Of a DNA stretch of 46,301 bases, positions 22,950-30,630 are shown piece by piece. The notes under the pieces are model-generated. The model did no database searches and was not told the origin of the DNA. It saw only the letters and a list, made by a program, of their open reading frames with translations. The stretch is taken from contig MGUD01000025.1 of the NCBI GenBank assembly GCA_001799795.1, positions 1 to 46,301 of the forward strand, read 5' to 3'. The stretch comes from Elusimicrobia bacterium GWC2_61_19. GTDB lineage: Bacteria; Elusimicrobiota; Elusimicrobia; Elusimicrobiales; UBA9959. Numbering within the stretch: the stretch's first letter is position 1; every line of letters begins with the position of its first letter. A program made the position numbers and the translations under genes.

Positions 22950-23923
22950 GGCTCGCGGTCCTCCTCCTGCTGCTCCCCGCCCTGGCCTCGCCGGCCGGCG
23001 CTTTTCTTTTCGGCGGGGCTTCCGATAAGAGCGCCGCCGCGAAGCTCGCGCAGATGAGCTCCTCTTTCGAGCGGGGCAACTGCGAGGCCGTGCTGGAGAG
23101 TTTCCCCGGTTTCCTGGCGGAAAAACCGTCCGCCCGGCTGCGCGAGGAGGCCTATGGCTACGCGGGCAGGTGCTATGAACGTTCCGGGTCCGCGGACAAG
23201 GCCATAAGTATTTACAAACTGGCGTTGGGGCTTTACCCCGACAACAGCTTTTTCACTTCGCGGCTGGCCTTTATCTACAACCAGGCCGGGTTCTATTCCG
23301 ACGCGGTGCCGCTGTTCCTTAAGGTCCTGGAGCTGAAGTCCGACGATGTGGCGGCCAATCTCGGGCTCGCCCGCGCTTACGCCGCGCTGGGTTTTTACGC
23401 CAAAGCCAAAACGTTCTATTCGCTGGCGGTGGTGCTGCAGGATTTCTCGGATACGGCGGTGCTGCGCGAATACGCCGGAGTCATGCTGAAGAAGCGCGAC
23501 TGGCCCGAGGCGCTCTTTATCACCAAAAAAGGCGCCGCCGCCGCGCCGGCCGCCGCCTTCTGGCCCCTTGTGGAGGCCCGCGTGATGGCCGGGCAGGGGG
23601 ACTATTACAAAGCCCTGCCCTTGATAGAGGCCGCCATACGCCTGGAGCCGTCGAGACAGTTGCGCCTGGAGCGCGCCCTCTACCTGCTGTTGGCCGGTTT
23701 GCCCAAGCGCGCCATAGAGGCCGCCGACCCCGAACTGGCCGTGAACAGGAACGACGCCCTGGCCGCTTCGGTGAAAGGGATGGCGCTTTACCTGCTGGGG
23801 ATGAAAACCGATGCGAACGCCTATTTCACCGTGGCGCGCGGCGGCGGGCCTTTTACGGCCGCTATCGCCGCGTCGTTCCTTAAGGGTTCCTCCGGCGCTA
23901 CGGAGGGCCCATGGGGAAAATGA
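22946..23923 (+). CDS. Secreted TPR-repeat protein
   Basis: A 325-residue protein with a signal peptide (MRLAVLLLLLPALASPAGA). The mature part is built of tetratricopeptide-like helical pairs, for example YGYAGRCYERSGSADKAISI, LAFIYNQAGFYSDAVPLFLK, LGLARAYAALGFYAKAKTFY, and further pairs to about residue 300. TPR proteins are scaffolds for complexes; the partner is unknown, though the preceding patatin gene, with which it overlaps by 4 bp, is the obvious candidate. It overlaps dapF by 13 bp. No catalytic motif is visible. Confidence 0.85.
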   Translation: MRLAVLLLLLPALASPAGAFLFGGASDKSAAAKLAQMSSSFERGNCEAVLESFPGFLAEKPSARLREEAYGYAGRCYERSGSADKAISIYKLALGLYPDNSFFTSRLAFIYNQAGFYSDAVPLFLKVLELKSDDVAANLGLARAYAALGFYAKAKTFYSLAVVLQDFSDTAVLREYAGVMLKKRDWPEALFITKKGAAAAPAAAFWPLVEARVMAGQGDYYKALPLIEAAIRLEPSRQLRLERALYLLLAGLPKRAIEAADPELAVNRNDALAASVKGMALYLLGMKTDANAYFTVARGGGPFTAAIAASFLKGSSGATEGPWGK

Positions 23924-24714
23924 AATTCTGGAAGATGTCCGGGGCCGGCAACGATTTCGTGCTTATAACTGGCGGCCGCTATAAAACCGCGGCGCTTAAA
24001 AAGCTGGCCGTCGGGCTCTGCGCGGCCAGGACGGGCGTGGGGGCGGACGGCCTCCTTTACGTGAGACCCGGGCGCGGCGCCGTCTCCCTGCGCTATTTTA
24101 ATTCCGACGGGTCCGAGGCCTTCTGCGGCAACGGCTCGCGCTGCGCGGCCTGGTGGGCGTACTCCGCCGGGCTTGTGAAAAGGAAAAAATTCCTCCTCAA
24201 GACAGTGAGCGGGGAACTGCCGGTGGAAATAACCGGGCCTGAGAGCGTAAGAATGCGCATGCCCGACGTGGACGGGGTTGCGCTCGGGTACGGCGGTGCC
24301 TGGTCCAAGCCGGTGAAGCGCGTGCATTTGCTGGATACCGGGGTGCCGCACGCGGTGGTGCCCGTGGACGACCTGGGAGGGCTGGATGTCATGGGGCTGG
24401 GGAAGTTGCTGCGCTTTCACAAGGACTTCGGCCCGGAAGGCGTCAATGTCGATTTTGTGGCGGTCCGCGGCGGTAAAGTGCATGTGCGCACTTATGAGCG
24501 CGGTGTGGAGGGGGAAACGCCGGCTTGCGGCACCGGAATAACCGCCAGCGCCGTGGCGCTGGGCTTATCGCTGGGTTTGAGATCCCCGGTGGAGCTTATC
24601 TCGCGCAGCGGTGAGAAATTCCGCGTCTGGTTCCGCGCGGCCGGCGCCGGAGCCCGCGACATATACATACAGGGCCCGGCCAGGATCGTGTTCGAAGGGG
24701 AGATAAAATGCTGA
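23911..24714 (+). CDS. dapF: Diaminopimelate epimerase
   Basis: Converts LL- to meso-diaminopimelate, a precursor of lysine and of peptidoglycan cross-links. The 267 residues fit the family. MSGAGNDFVLI at 9-19 is the N-terminal signature. The two catalytic cysteines are C72 in EAFCGNGSRC and C206 in TPACGTGITAS. The ATG at 23911 is preceded by GGAGGG and overlaps the TPR gene; an ATG at 23920 with GGGGAAA is a possible alternative. It overlaps dapA by 7 bp. The pair supplies DAP for the wall and shares an operon with envelope genes. Confidence 0.95.
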   Translation: MGKMKFWKMSGAGNDFVLITGGRYKTAALKKLAVGLCAARTGVGADGLLYVRPGRGAVSLRYFNSDGSEAFCGNGSRCAAWWAYSAGLVKRKKFLLKTVSGELPVEITGPESVRMRMPDVDGVALGYGGAWSKPVKRVHLLDTGVPHAVVPVDDLGGLDVMGLGKLLRFHKDFGPEGVNVDFVAVRGGKVHVRTYERGVEGETPACGTGITASAVALGLSLGLRSPVELISRSGEKFRVWFRAAGAGARDIYIQGPARIVFEGEIKC

Positions 24715-25592
24715 AACTTAAAGGGACTTTCACCGCCATAGTGACGCCGTTCAAGAACGGCAAAGTGGACTTTGAGGCGCTGGCTAAAATAGTCAGGTTC
24801 CAGGTGGAGAACGGAGTGGACGGGCTGGTGCCCTGCGGCTCCACCGGCGAAGCGGCGACCCTGTCAGCGGAAGAATACCTGGAAGTTATAAAGACCGTGG
24901 CGGCCGGGGCGAAGGGCAAGGCCGCCGTGGTGCCGGGTGTGGGCACCAATTCCACGGACAAGTCCGTCGAGATGGTTAAAAAGGTTTCCGGCCTGGGCGT
25001 GGACGGCCTGCTGGCCATAGTGCCTTATTACAATAAGCCCACCCAGGAAGGCATGACGGCGCATTTTTCGGAGCTGGCAAAGGCCACCCGGCTGCCTATC
25101 GTCCTTTATAATATCCCCGGGCGCACGGGGGTGAACATGCTGCCCGCCACGGTGCTGCGCCTGCGTAAGAAATTTCAGCATATCGTCGGGATAAAAGAGG
25201 CTTCCGGGAACCTGGACCAGGCGAGCGAGATAATAAACGGGGCCGACGGGGATTTCTCGGTGATGAGCGGAGACGATTCGCTCACCCTGCCGATGATGGC
25301 GGTGGGGGCCCGCGGCGTTATTTCCGTTGTGGCCAACGTGGCGCCCGCCCGGACCGCGCGGCTGTGCGAACTGTTCCTTAAGGGGGACGCGGCGGGGGCG
25401 GCGGCCGTTCACCACGAGCTGTTCCCGCTCATTAAGGGGCTTTTTGTGGAGACCAATCCTATTCCCGTTAAATACGCCGTCTCCCTGCTGGGCCTCTGCC
25501 GGCCCGAACCGCGCCTGCCGCTGACCCCGCTGTCGACGGCGCTACGCGCCCCGCTGAAAGCGGCCATGATAAAAGCCGGGCTGCTGGATTAA
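24708..25592 (+). CDS. dapA: 4-hydroxy-tetrahydrodipicolinate synthase
   Basis: Condenses pyruvate with aspartate semialdehyde at the first step of diaminopimelate and lysine synthesis. The 294 residues match the family. Catalytic residues are visible: T46 in CGSTGE, Y134 in LYNIPGRTG (with R139), and the Schiff-base lysine K163 in GIKEASG; Y107/Y108 in PYYNKP is the other tyrosine region. The gene overlaps dapF by 7 bp. It is the last gene of the block that starts at dnaE. Downstream, a short 76-bp gap leads to a separately promoted receiver gene. Confidence 0.96.
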   Translation: MLKLKGTFTAIVTPFKNGKVDFEALAKIVRFQVENGVDGLVPCGSTGEAATLSAEEYLEVIKTVAAGAKGKAAVVPGVGTNSTDKSVEMVKKVSGLGVDGLLAIVPYYNKPTQEGMTAHFSELAKATRLPIVLYNIPGRTGVNMLPATVLRLRKKFQHIVGIKEASGNLDQASEIINGADGDFSVMSGDDSLTLPMMAVGARGVISVVANVAPARTARLCELFLKGDAAGAAAVHHELFPLIKGLFVETNPIPVKYAVSLLGLCRPEPRLPLTPLSTALRAPLKAAMIKAGLLD

Positions 25593-25616
25593 GCATGCAG
25601 CCGGGATCGCGGCATT

Positions 25617-25644
25617 TGTTATTTTAAATTTATTGTGCTAGCAT
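25617..25644 (+). promoter_or_regulatory. Weak promoter candidate upstream of the receiver gene at 25669
   Basis: TTGTTA (25617-25622) and TAGCAT (25639-25644) are separated by 16 bp in an AT-rich stretch after dapA. The predicted start would leave a leader of roughly 15-20 bases that contains the GGAGGG ribosome-binding site. The -10 is a poor match, so confidence is low. Confidence 0.3.
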
Positions 25645-25668
25645 TGCCTTGGGTTGGAGGGCACGTAA

Positions 25669-26079
25669 ATGGAAGAACCGTCTCACAAAATACTCGTAGT
25701 GGACGACGAGGTAAATATTCAGACCCTTATTTCAGAGGCTTTGACCACTGAAAAAAGAAAGATCCTGACCGCCGGCACCATGGCCGAGGCCTGCCAGGTA
25801 GTGGACCATAACAAGATAGACGTGGTCGTGCTCGACCGGATGCTGCCGGACGGCGACGGGCTGGAATTCTGCGCCAAGCTGCGCAGCAACCCGGTGCATA
25901 AAGCCATCCCCGTATTGATGCTCAGCGCCAGGTCCGAAGTGAACGATAAGGTGATGGGGCTCAAGCTCGGGGCTGACGATTATATGAGCAAGCCCTGCGA
26001 CATGAAAGAGTTAAGGGCCAGGATAGAAGCGCTGCTGAGAAGGGCGGAAGAACTGAACCGCTACAGAACCCGTATTTAA
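25669..26079 (+). CDS. Free-standing response-regulator receiver domain
   Basis: A 136-residue receiver of the OmpR/PhoB type but without a DNA-binding domain. The acidic pair is D12-D13 (VVDDE), the phospho-acceptor is D56 (VVLDRMLP), the switch serine is S86 (MLSARSE), and K108 lies in SKPCDMKEL. The C-terminal helix runs on (ARIEALLRRAEELNRYRTRI) and could be a dimer or partner surface, as in the linker helix of PhoB-type proteins. The ribosome-binding site GGAGGG is strong. The gene ends 13 bp from the convergent mtgA end. The kinase is not in the window. Confidence 0.87.
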   Translation: MEEPSHKILVVDDEVNIQTLISEALTTEKRKILTAGTMAEACQVVDHNKIDVVVLDRMLPDGDGLEFCAKLRSNPVHKAIPVLMLSARSEVNDKVMGLKLGADDYMSKPCDMKELRARIEALLRRAEELNRYRTRI

Positions 26080-26092
26080 CGGCGGTTGGTGT

Positions 26093-26905
26093 TCAGTCGG
26101 AAACCGCATAGGTGCTTACCGCTATGCCGGTGGAACTTATAACTCCGAAGGATTCCTCTAACACTTCATCCTCAGATTCCTCCGGCAGGTAGCCGGAGGC
26201 GCGCATGCGCGCCACTATGCGGCTTTTCTGGCGTTCCATGAAGCGGGTACCGCCGGTGGGGTTGTAGCGGCGCGGGCTGGGCAGCGCGGCCGCGAGCGCC
26301 GCGGATTCTTCGGGAGTGAGGTCGGCGGCGTTCTTGCCGAAATAGGCCTCGGCGGCCGCCTGCGCGCCATAGATGCCCTTGCCCCATTCGGCGATGTTCA
26401 GATAGATCTCGAAAATGCGCCGCTTGCCCAGTTCCCGCTCCAGGCGGCGCGCTATGAGTATTTCTTTTACCTTGCGCAGAGGGTTCTTGGAGGGTGACAG
26501 GTAAAGGTTGCGCGCCACCTGCTGGGTTATGGTGCTGCCGCCTTTGGCGAAGCGCTTTTTCTTCCAGTCCGTTTTCAGGGCTTCCCTGGTGCTGTCCCAG
26601 TCCACGCCGTTGTGGCTGTAAAAACCGCCGTCCTCGGCCACCAGCACGGCGTGCTTTAAATTTTCGGAGATAGCGGCCCAGGGGGTCCACGCCATCCTGC
26701 GCGTGAGCTTCAGGCCGCGCGCCCTCGCCTGCCTTTCTTTTAGCCGCATGAAGGAAGTGTCCGCCGGGTTCTTCTTTTTGAACTCCGAGACGTCGGGCAG
26801 CCAAAACACGTAGGCCGCGCAGGCCATAACCAGGAACCCCAGAAAGCCGGCCATTACCGCCAGCTCCCGCCCGCCCAACAGGTACCCGCTGTTCTTTTTA
26901 GTCAT
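26093..26905 (-). CDS. mtgA: Monofunctional peptidoglycan glycosyltransferase
   Basis: Polymerises lipid II into glycan strands (family GT51) in the periplasm, anchored by one N-terminal membrane span (about 14-35). The 270 residues fit MtgA. The catalytic motif AEDGGFYSHNGVDW has E91, followed by KGGSTITQQVARNL at 121-134, RKVKEILIARRLE with the second glutamate E148, KRRIFEIYLNI at 161-171 and the closing YFGKNAADLTPEES. There is no transpeptidase domain. The ATG at 26905 has no ribosome-binding site; a 28-bp perfect hairpin begins three bases before it. It is the last gene of the long minus-strand glycan locus, which suggests wall synthesis is read with it unless the hairpin stops transcription. 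Confidence 0.93.
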   Translation of the reverse strand: MTKKNSGYLLGGRELAVMAGFLGFLVMACAAYVFWLPDVSEFKKKNPADTSFMRLKERQARARGLKLTRRMAWTPWAAISENLKHAVLVAEDGGFYSHNGVDWDSTREALKTDWKKKRFAKGGSTITQQVARNLYLSPSKNPLRKVKEILIARRLERELGKRRIFEIYLNIAEWGKGIYGAQAAAEAYFGKNAADLTPEESAALAAALPSPRRYNPTGGTRFMERQKSRIVARMRASGYLPEESEDEVLEESFGVISSTGIAVSTYAVSD

Positions 26906-26907
26906 AG

Positions 26908-26999
26908 AGGGGACGCTCTTAGTTAATTAGTTTTTGGATGGTTCAGGTTATGGGGCAATCTTAGTTGCTGAAAAAACTAATTAACTAAGAGCGTCCCCT
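26908..26999. repeat. 28-bp perfect inverted repeat between the flavoprotein gene and mtgA
   Basis: Arms at 26908-26935 and 26972-26999 are perfect complements over 28 bases, with a 36-base loop. Each arm joins a GC-rich part (AGGGGACGCTCTTAG) to an AT-rich part (TTAATTAGTTTTT). The stop codon of the upstream flavoprotein gene lies inside the right arm, and its last four codons also come from the repeat. The left arm ends three bases before the mtgA start. The GGGGACG-type terminus resembles REP-like palindromes mobilised by REP-associated tyrosine transposases, but no transposase is present. It would form a very stable RNA hairpin that could block or attenuate transcription into mtgA. Confidence 0.9.
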
Positions 27000-28292
27000 T
27001 AATAGGTACGCGGCGGCTTCCAGGCCTTCTTTTACGCTTTCTTCCATGAAGGAATATTTCCAGGCGCCGTAGCGGCCTATGCTTTGGGCCTTTTTGGCTT
27101 TCAGCCAGGCGTTGATGACGGGCAGGGCTTCGGCCCTCTCTTTGTTGTAGATGACATAGGCGCAGGGGATCTTAAGCCAGAGTTTTTCCACCACCTGGGA
27201 GGCGCGGTGCAGCAGCCCGCAGGCCTTGAGGCCCTTTATGACGGCCGCCTCGGCGGAGGCCAGGTCCAGCGCTTCGCCGGCGGTAGCCAGCTCAACATAG
27301 AAAGAAGCGCAGCCGCCGGGCGCGAGCGCTTTGGAGAAATTACTGGCGAGGCCGGCCCTGTAGAACGGGAAGTCCGGTCCCGGAAAATAGCCCCAATGCA
27401 TGTCCTGCCTTACGCCGCGCGCGCCCAGGTTCAGCACGTAAACGGTGTTGTGGCGCAGCCGGGCCGCGGCGCGCTTCACCGCGGCGGGGGCGTCTTCGGT
27501 CATGGCGATGAAGTCGTTAAGGGGGGAAGTGTTTATGAGGCGCTTGAAGTGTATGGGCCCGAAGTGGCGCACATTGGCCACGCCCTCTTTTATGTTAACG
27601 CTTTCCACTTCCAGGCCCAGCCGCAGGCCGCCGGACTTCATGGCCAGGGCGTTGGCCAGGGCTCCTATGCCGCCGCGTTTAGGGTAATGGAAAACGGTAT
27701 TGTAGCCCATGCCTTCCGTTCTTTTGCCGTAAGCGCCCTCTATGACTTCTTCCGGCCTGGGCATGGGGACGAAAGGCGCGCACCACTCGGTGGTCAGCCG
27801 CTCCAGCGGGTACTGCCAGAGTTTAGCGTTGTACGGCAGCATGAAATGGCGCGAGATGCCGTCGCCCAGGACCCGCCTGGTCCAGCGGCTGAAAACCTCC
27901 GTGCCGTCACCGGGGCCGGTGCGGCCCGTATTATAAGCTTTGAGGAAGCCGCTGACGCAATCGGCTTTCACTTTGGGGGGCATGCCGGAGAGATTGGCCT
28001 GGAAAGGGTAGGGCGTCCAGCTCTTATGCGCGTAGATCCTGGCGTCGCGCTTGAGGCGGCCGCAGTTGCCGGCGAGCGCGTCGAGTATGAACTTGGAGGT
28101 CTTGGGCCAGCGCAGGTGGAGCAGGTGGCCGGAATAGTCGAAATGGAAGCCGCCCTTCGTCACGGTGGCGGCGAGGCCCCCGGGGCGGTTCTCGCGCTCG
28201 GCGATGATATAGTCTTTCTTCCCTTCCAGAGCTTTGGCGGCCGAAAGGCCGGCCAGGCCGCCGCCGATGACCAGAACATCTGTTTTTAGCAT
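26985..28292 (-). CDS. FAD-dependent oxidoreductase, UDP-galactopyranose-mutase-like
   Basis: A 435-residue flavoprotein. The N-terminal Rossmann motif is DVLVIGGGLAGLSAAKAL (5-22), with E32 for ribose binding and RPGGLAATV following. The first 130 residues continue GGFHFDYSGHLLHLR and WTPYPFQANLSGMP, which resemble the GxHxFHT and YPxNL elements of UDP-galactopyranose mutase and related amine-oxidase-fold enzymes. In this glycan locus a sugar-ring mutase or a related redox step is likely, but the substrate is not certain. The ATG at 28292 overlaps the stop of the preceding membrane glycosyltransferase by one base. The C-terminal residues RGRS and the stop are encoded in a palindromic repeat, so the original C-terminus may have been replaced. 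Confidence 0.72.
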   Translation of the reverse strand: MLKTDVLVIGGGLAGLSAAKALEGKKDYIIAERENRPGGLAATVTKGGFHFDYSGHLLHLRWPKTSKFILDALAGNCGRLKRDARIYAHKSWTPYPFQANLSGMPPKVKADCVSGFLKAYNTGRTGPGDGTEVFSRWTRRVLGDGISRHFMLPYNAKLWQYPLERLTTEWCAPFVPMPRPEEVIEGAYGKRTEGMGYNTVFHYPKRGGIGALANALAMKSGGLRLGLEVESVNIKEGVANVRHFGPIHFKRLINTSPLNDFIAMTEDAPAAVKRAAARLRHNTVYVLNLGARGVRQDMHWGYFPGPDFPFYRAGLASNFSKALAPGGCASFYVELATAGEALDLASAEAAVIKGLKACGLLHRASQVVEKLWLKIPCAYVIYNKERAEALPVINAWLKAKKAQSIGRYGAWKYSFMEESVKEGLEAAAYLLRGRS

Positions 28293-29500
28293 TATTTCAT
28301 GTCTTCTTTTAAAAAAGTCAGCCCGGCCCTGTCTGCCGCGCGGGCCAGGGGGCCGGCTGCCAGAATTATCAGCACCGGCATCAGGGGCAGCCGGTATCTT
28401 ATCTGGCTCCACGAAAGAGAGTATATCACTGTGAACGAGGCCAGGTAAATATACGCCGGATAAAGTTCCGCCGACCTGCCCCGCAGCGAAAAAGCCGACC
28501 AGAGGCCGAGCGGGATGAGCCAGCCGTCGCTGAGCAGGCTGACTATGACCAGGAAAAGCCAGGCCCCGGCGGCGTAATCCCTCCCCTGGTGCGGGTAAGG
28601 GCGCCAGAGCTTCAGTAACCGCCAGCCCGTCCGCCCTGCGAAATTAAGGGGCCGCAGCCGCAGTTCTTCCGCGACTTTAGCCTTGAAAAAAACGTCGCGT
28701 TCCGCTTCGGGCAGGGCCAGGCCTTCACGGCACACCGGGTCCCGCGCTATTGCTTCGTTCTCCCGCGGGGTGCCAATGACATCTTTCGGCAGTACGAGTG
28801 GGATATAAAGGTTCAGCAGTTGTCCCCTGGTCAGGAAAAACTTACCGGTAGCATGATAGTTATGGAACAGCAGCGGGGAAATGAACAGCGTGAAAACGGC
28901 GGCGGCGGCGAGAGCGGCCCGGAGAGTCGTTCTTTTCAGCAGCAGGGCCGCGAGCAGCAGCGGCAGCCAGTAAAAAAGGAAAATGGTTTTAGCCGTGACG
29001 GCGAGCCCGGACAGGGCTGAGGCCGCCAACAGGGCGCGGTCCCGTCCCGGGGCTATCCTGAGCGCGAAGTAAAGTATGGCTATGCCCAGGAAAGAGATCA
29101 GACTTTCCCTCAGCAGACAGGCGTCGTAAAAAATGGAAAAAGGGTAGAGGGCGGCCAGCAGCAGAGCCAAAACGGCGGCGCCCCGCCCGAAAAGGCGCAG
29201 AGCGGTCCTGTATATCAGATATACACCGCAGGTGGACATGGCGGCCTGCAGAAGTTTAACGGCCAGCGGGAGCGGCCCAGTCACTTTATACGTCAGCCAG
29301 ACCAGTACCGGGTAAAGCGGTTCCCTGTTATGGAAGAACCCGCCCCAGTCGGCGGCCGACAGCATGGCGACGGCCGTATTGTGGTAGACGCCTTCGTCCG
29401 GGTAGCTAAGTGCGTTGCCCGTGTGGAGTGCGTAGGCGATACGCGCCAGTAAGGAGGCCAGCAGTATGGCCGGAATAAATTTCTTTTGCGGGTCAGTCAT
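28292..29500 (-). CDS. GT-C type membrane glycosyltransferase (GT39/ArnT-like)
   Basis: A 402-residue integral membrane protein with about ten hydrophobic spans. An acidic motif in the first external loop (YPDEGVYHNTA near residue 33) matches the catalytic Asp-Glu of ArnT/PMT-like lipid-phosphosugar-dependent transferases. A basic loop (HNREPLYPVLVWLTYKV) and an external segment before the last spans follow. Such enzymes move a sugar from a polyprenyl phosphate carrier in the outer leaflet or periplasm. It begins inside the end of the GT4 gene (8 bp overlap) and overlaps the flavoprotein gene by 1 bp. The acceptor is unknown. Confidence 0.75.
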   Translation of the reverse strand: MTDPQKKFIPAILLASLLARIAYALHTGNALSYPDEGVYHNTAVAMLSAADWGGFFHNREPLYPVLVWLTYKVTGPLPLAVKLLQAAMSTCGVYLIYRTALRLFGRGAAVLALLLAALYPFSIFYDACLLRESLISFLGIAILYFALRIAPGRDRALLAASALSGLAVTAKTIFLFYWLPLLLAALLLKRTTLRAALAAAAVFTLFISPLLFHNYHATGKFFLTRGQLLNLYIPLVLPKDVIGTPRENEAIARDPVCREGLALPEAERDVFFKAKVAEELRLRPLNFAGRTGWRLLKLWRPYPHQGRDYAAGAWLFLVIVSLLSDGWLIPLGLWSAFSLRGRSAELYPAYIYLASFTVIYSLSWSQIRYRLPLMPVLIILAAGPLARAADRAGLTFLKEDMK

Positions 29501-30629
29501 CGGTCAGAGCTATATCTACTATGCGCGGGGTGGTGCCGGCCCAGGTGTGTTTCTTCACGGTTTCCAGGCCCCCGGCGGCTATCTTCTCCCGGAGTCCCCT
29601 ATCTTCCAGCAGCCTGCAGACGGCGTCGGCCATGGCCTGCGCGTCGCCTGACGGGAAGAATAATATGTCCCGTCCGTCCTCGGCTATTTCGGCTATGCCC
29701 GCCATGCGGGAGGAAACGGAGGCCAGCCCTCCCGCCCAGTATTCGTAGATCTTGAGCGTGGTCACTATGCGGTTAGGCAGGGTGTCCAGACGCGGGATAA
29801 CCCCGATAGCCGCCTCGCGCATATATTCACGGGCCTTTTCACACGGCAGGTAATCGGTAAAGAGGCATTTGTCGTAGACCCCCAGGTCTTTGGCCAGGGC
29901 GATAACGTTAGGCAGCTCCCTGCCCCCGCCTACCACCAGGAATCTCGCCTCCGGGTGCCTGCGGGCCGCGTAAGGGATGCACTTAATGAAGAGGTCCACC
30001 CCGTGCTGGCGGTCCACGGTCCCCAGGTGCAATACGGCTTTTTCGGCCCCGGGCGCCTTGTCCGGTGAGATGCGGTCTATCTCGGCCGCGTCATAGACCA
30101 CCGAGATCCTGTCGGCCGGCACACCGTTGGCCGCCAGCAGGTCCTTCATAGCCAGGGTGACCACCACCACCTTGTCCGCGCTTTTTATTATCCAGTACTC
30201 TATCCAGAGTACCGCGGGGGTGGCCAGTTTCTCCAGCCAGTTGCATTTGGCGGCCGCCAGGTATTCCGCGTGCACGTCGGTCACGTCCAGGATGAACCTG
30301 AACCTGAAGAAAAAGCGCAGGAAGGGCAGCGTGGCCGCGGCGATGGTGTTGTGGACGAAGAACAGGTCGGTCTTGCCGGCGAACTGCAGGAATTTGCGCA
30401 GCAGGCGTACGTTGAACTTTATGGAAGAGAGTATCTGCGAGCGCTGCTTGCGGGGGGCGTGCAGCCAATGGGTCTTTATCCCGTCCAGCTCGCCTATGCC
30501 GTCCGTGGGGGCGATGATGGTAACGTCGTGGCCGCGCTTTTTGAATTCTCCCGCGCATTTAAGGGTGCGCAGGGCGCCGCCGCCCCTTATGGGCGCCAGG
30601 GAATCGTGGGTGGAGACTATTATGCGCAT
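29493..30629 (-). CDS. Glycosyltransferase family 4
   Basis: A 378-residue GT-B fold enzyme. The N-terminal half starts MRIIVSTHDSLAPIRGGGALR, a glycine-rich loop for the acceptor side. The C-terminal half has KAVLHLGTVDRQHGVDLFIK, GGGRELPNVIALAKDLGV, a Tyr/Pro-rich loop (FTDYLPCEKAREYM) and the donor-binding PNRIVTTLKIYEYWAGG with the GT4 glutamate. It would add a sugar to a lipid-linked intermediate in the cytoplasm. It is separated by 1 bp from the radical SAM gene upstream and overlaps the GT-C gene by 8 bp. Confidence 0.85.
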   Translation of the reverse strand: MRIIVSTHDSLAPIRGGGALRTLKCAGEFKKRGHDVTIIAPTDGIGELDGIKTHWLHAPRKQRSQILSSIKFNVRLLRKFLQFAGKTDLFFVHNTIAAATLPFLRFFFRFRFILDVTDVHAEYLAAAKCNWLEKLATPAVLWIEYWIIKSADKVVVVTLAMKDLLAANGVPADRISVVYDAAEIDRISPDKAPGAEKAVLHLGTVDRQHGVDLFIKCIPYAARRHPEARFLVVGGGRELPNVIALAKDLGVYDKCLFTDYLPCEKAREYMREAAIGVIPRLDTLPNRIVTTLKIYEYWAGGLASVSSRMAGIAEIAEDGRDILFFPSGDAQAMADAVCRLLEDRGLREKIAAGGLETVKKHTWAGTTPRIVDIALTDD

Positions 30630-30630
30630 A

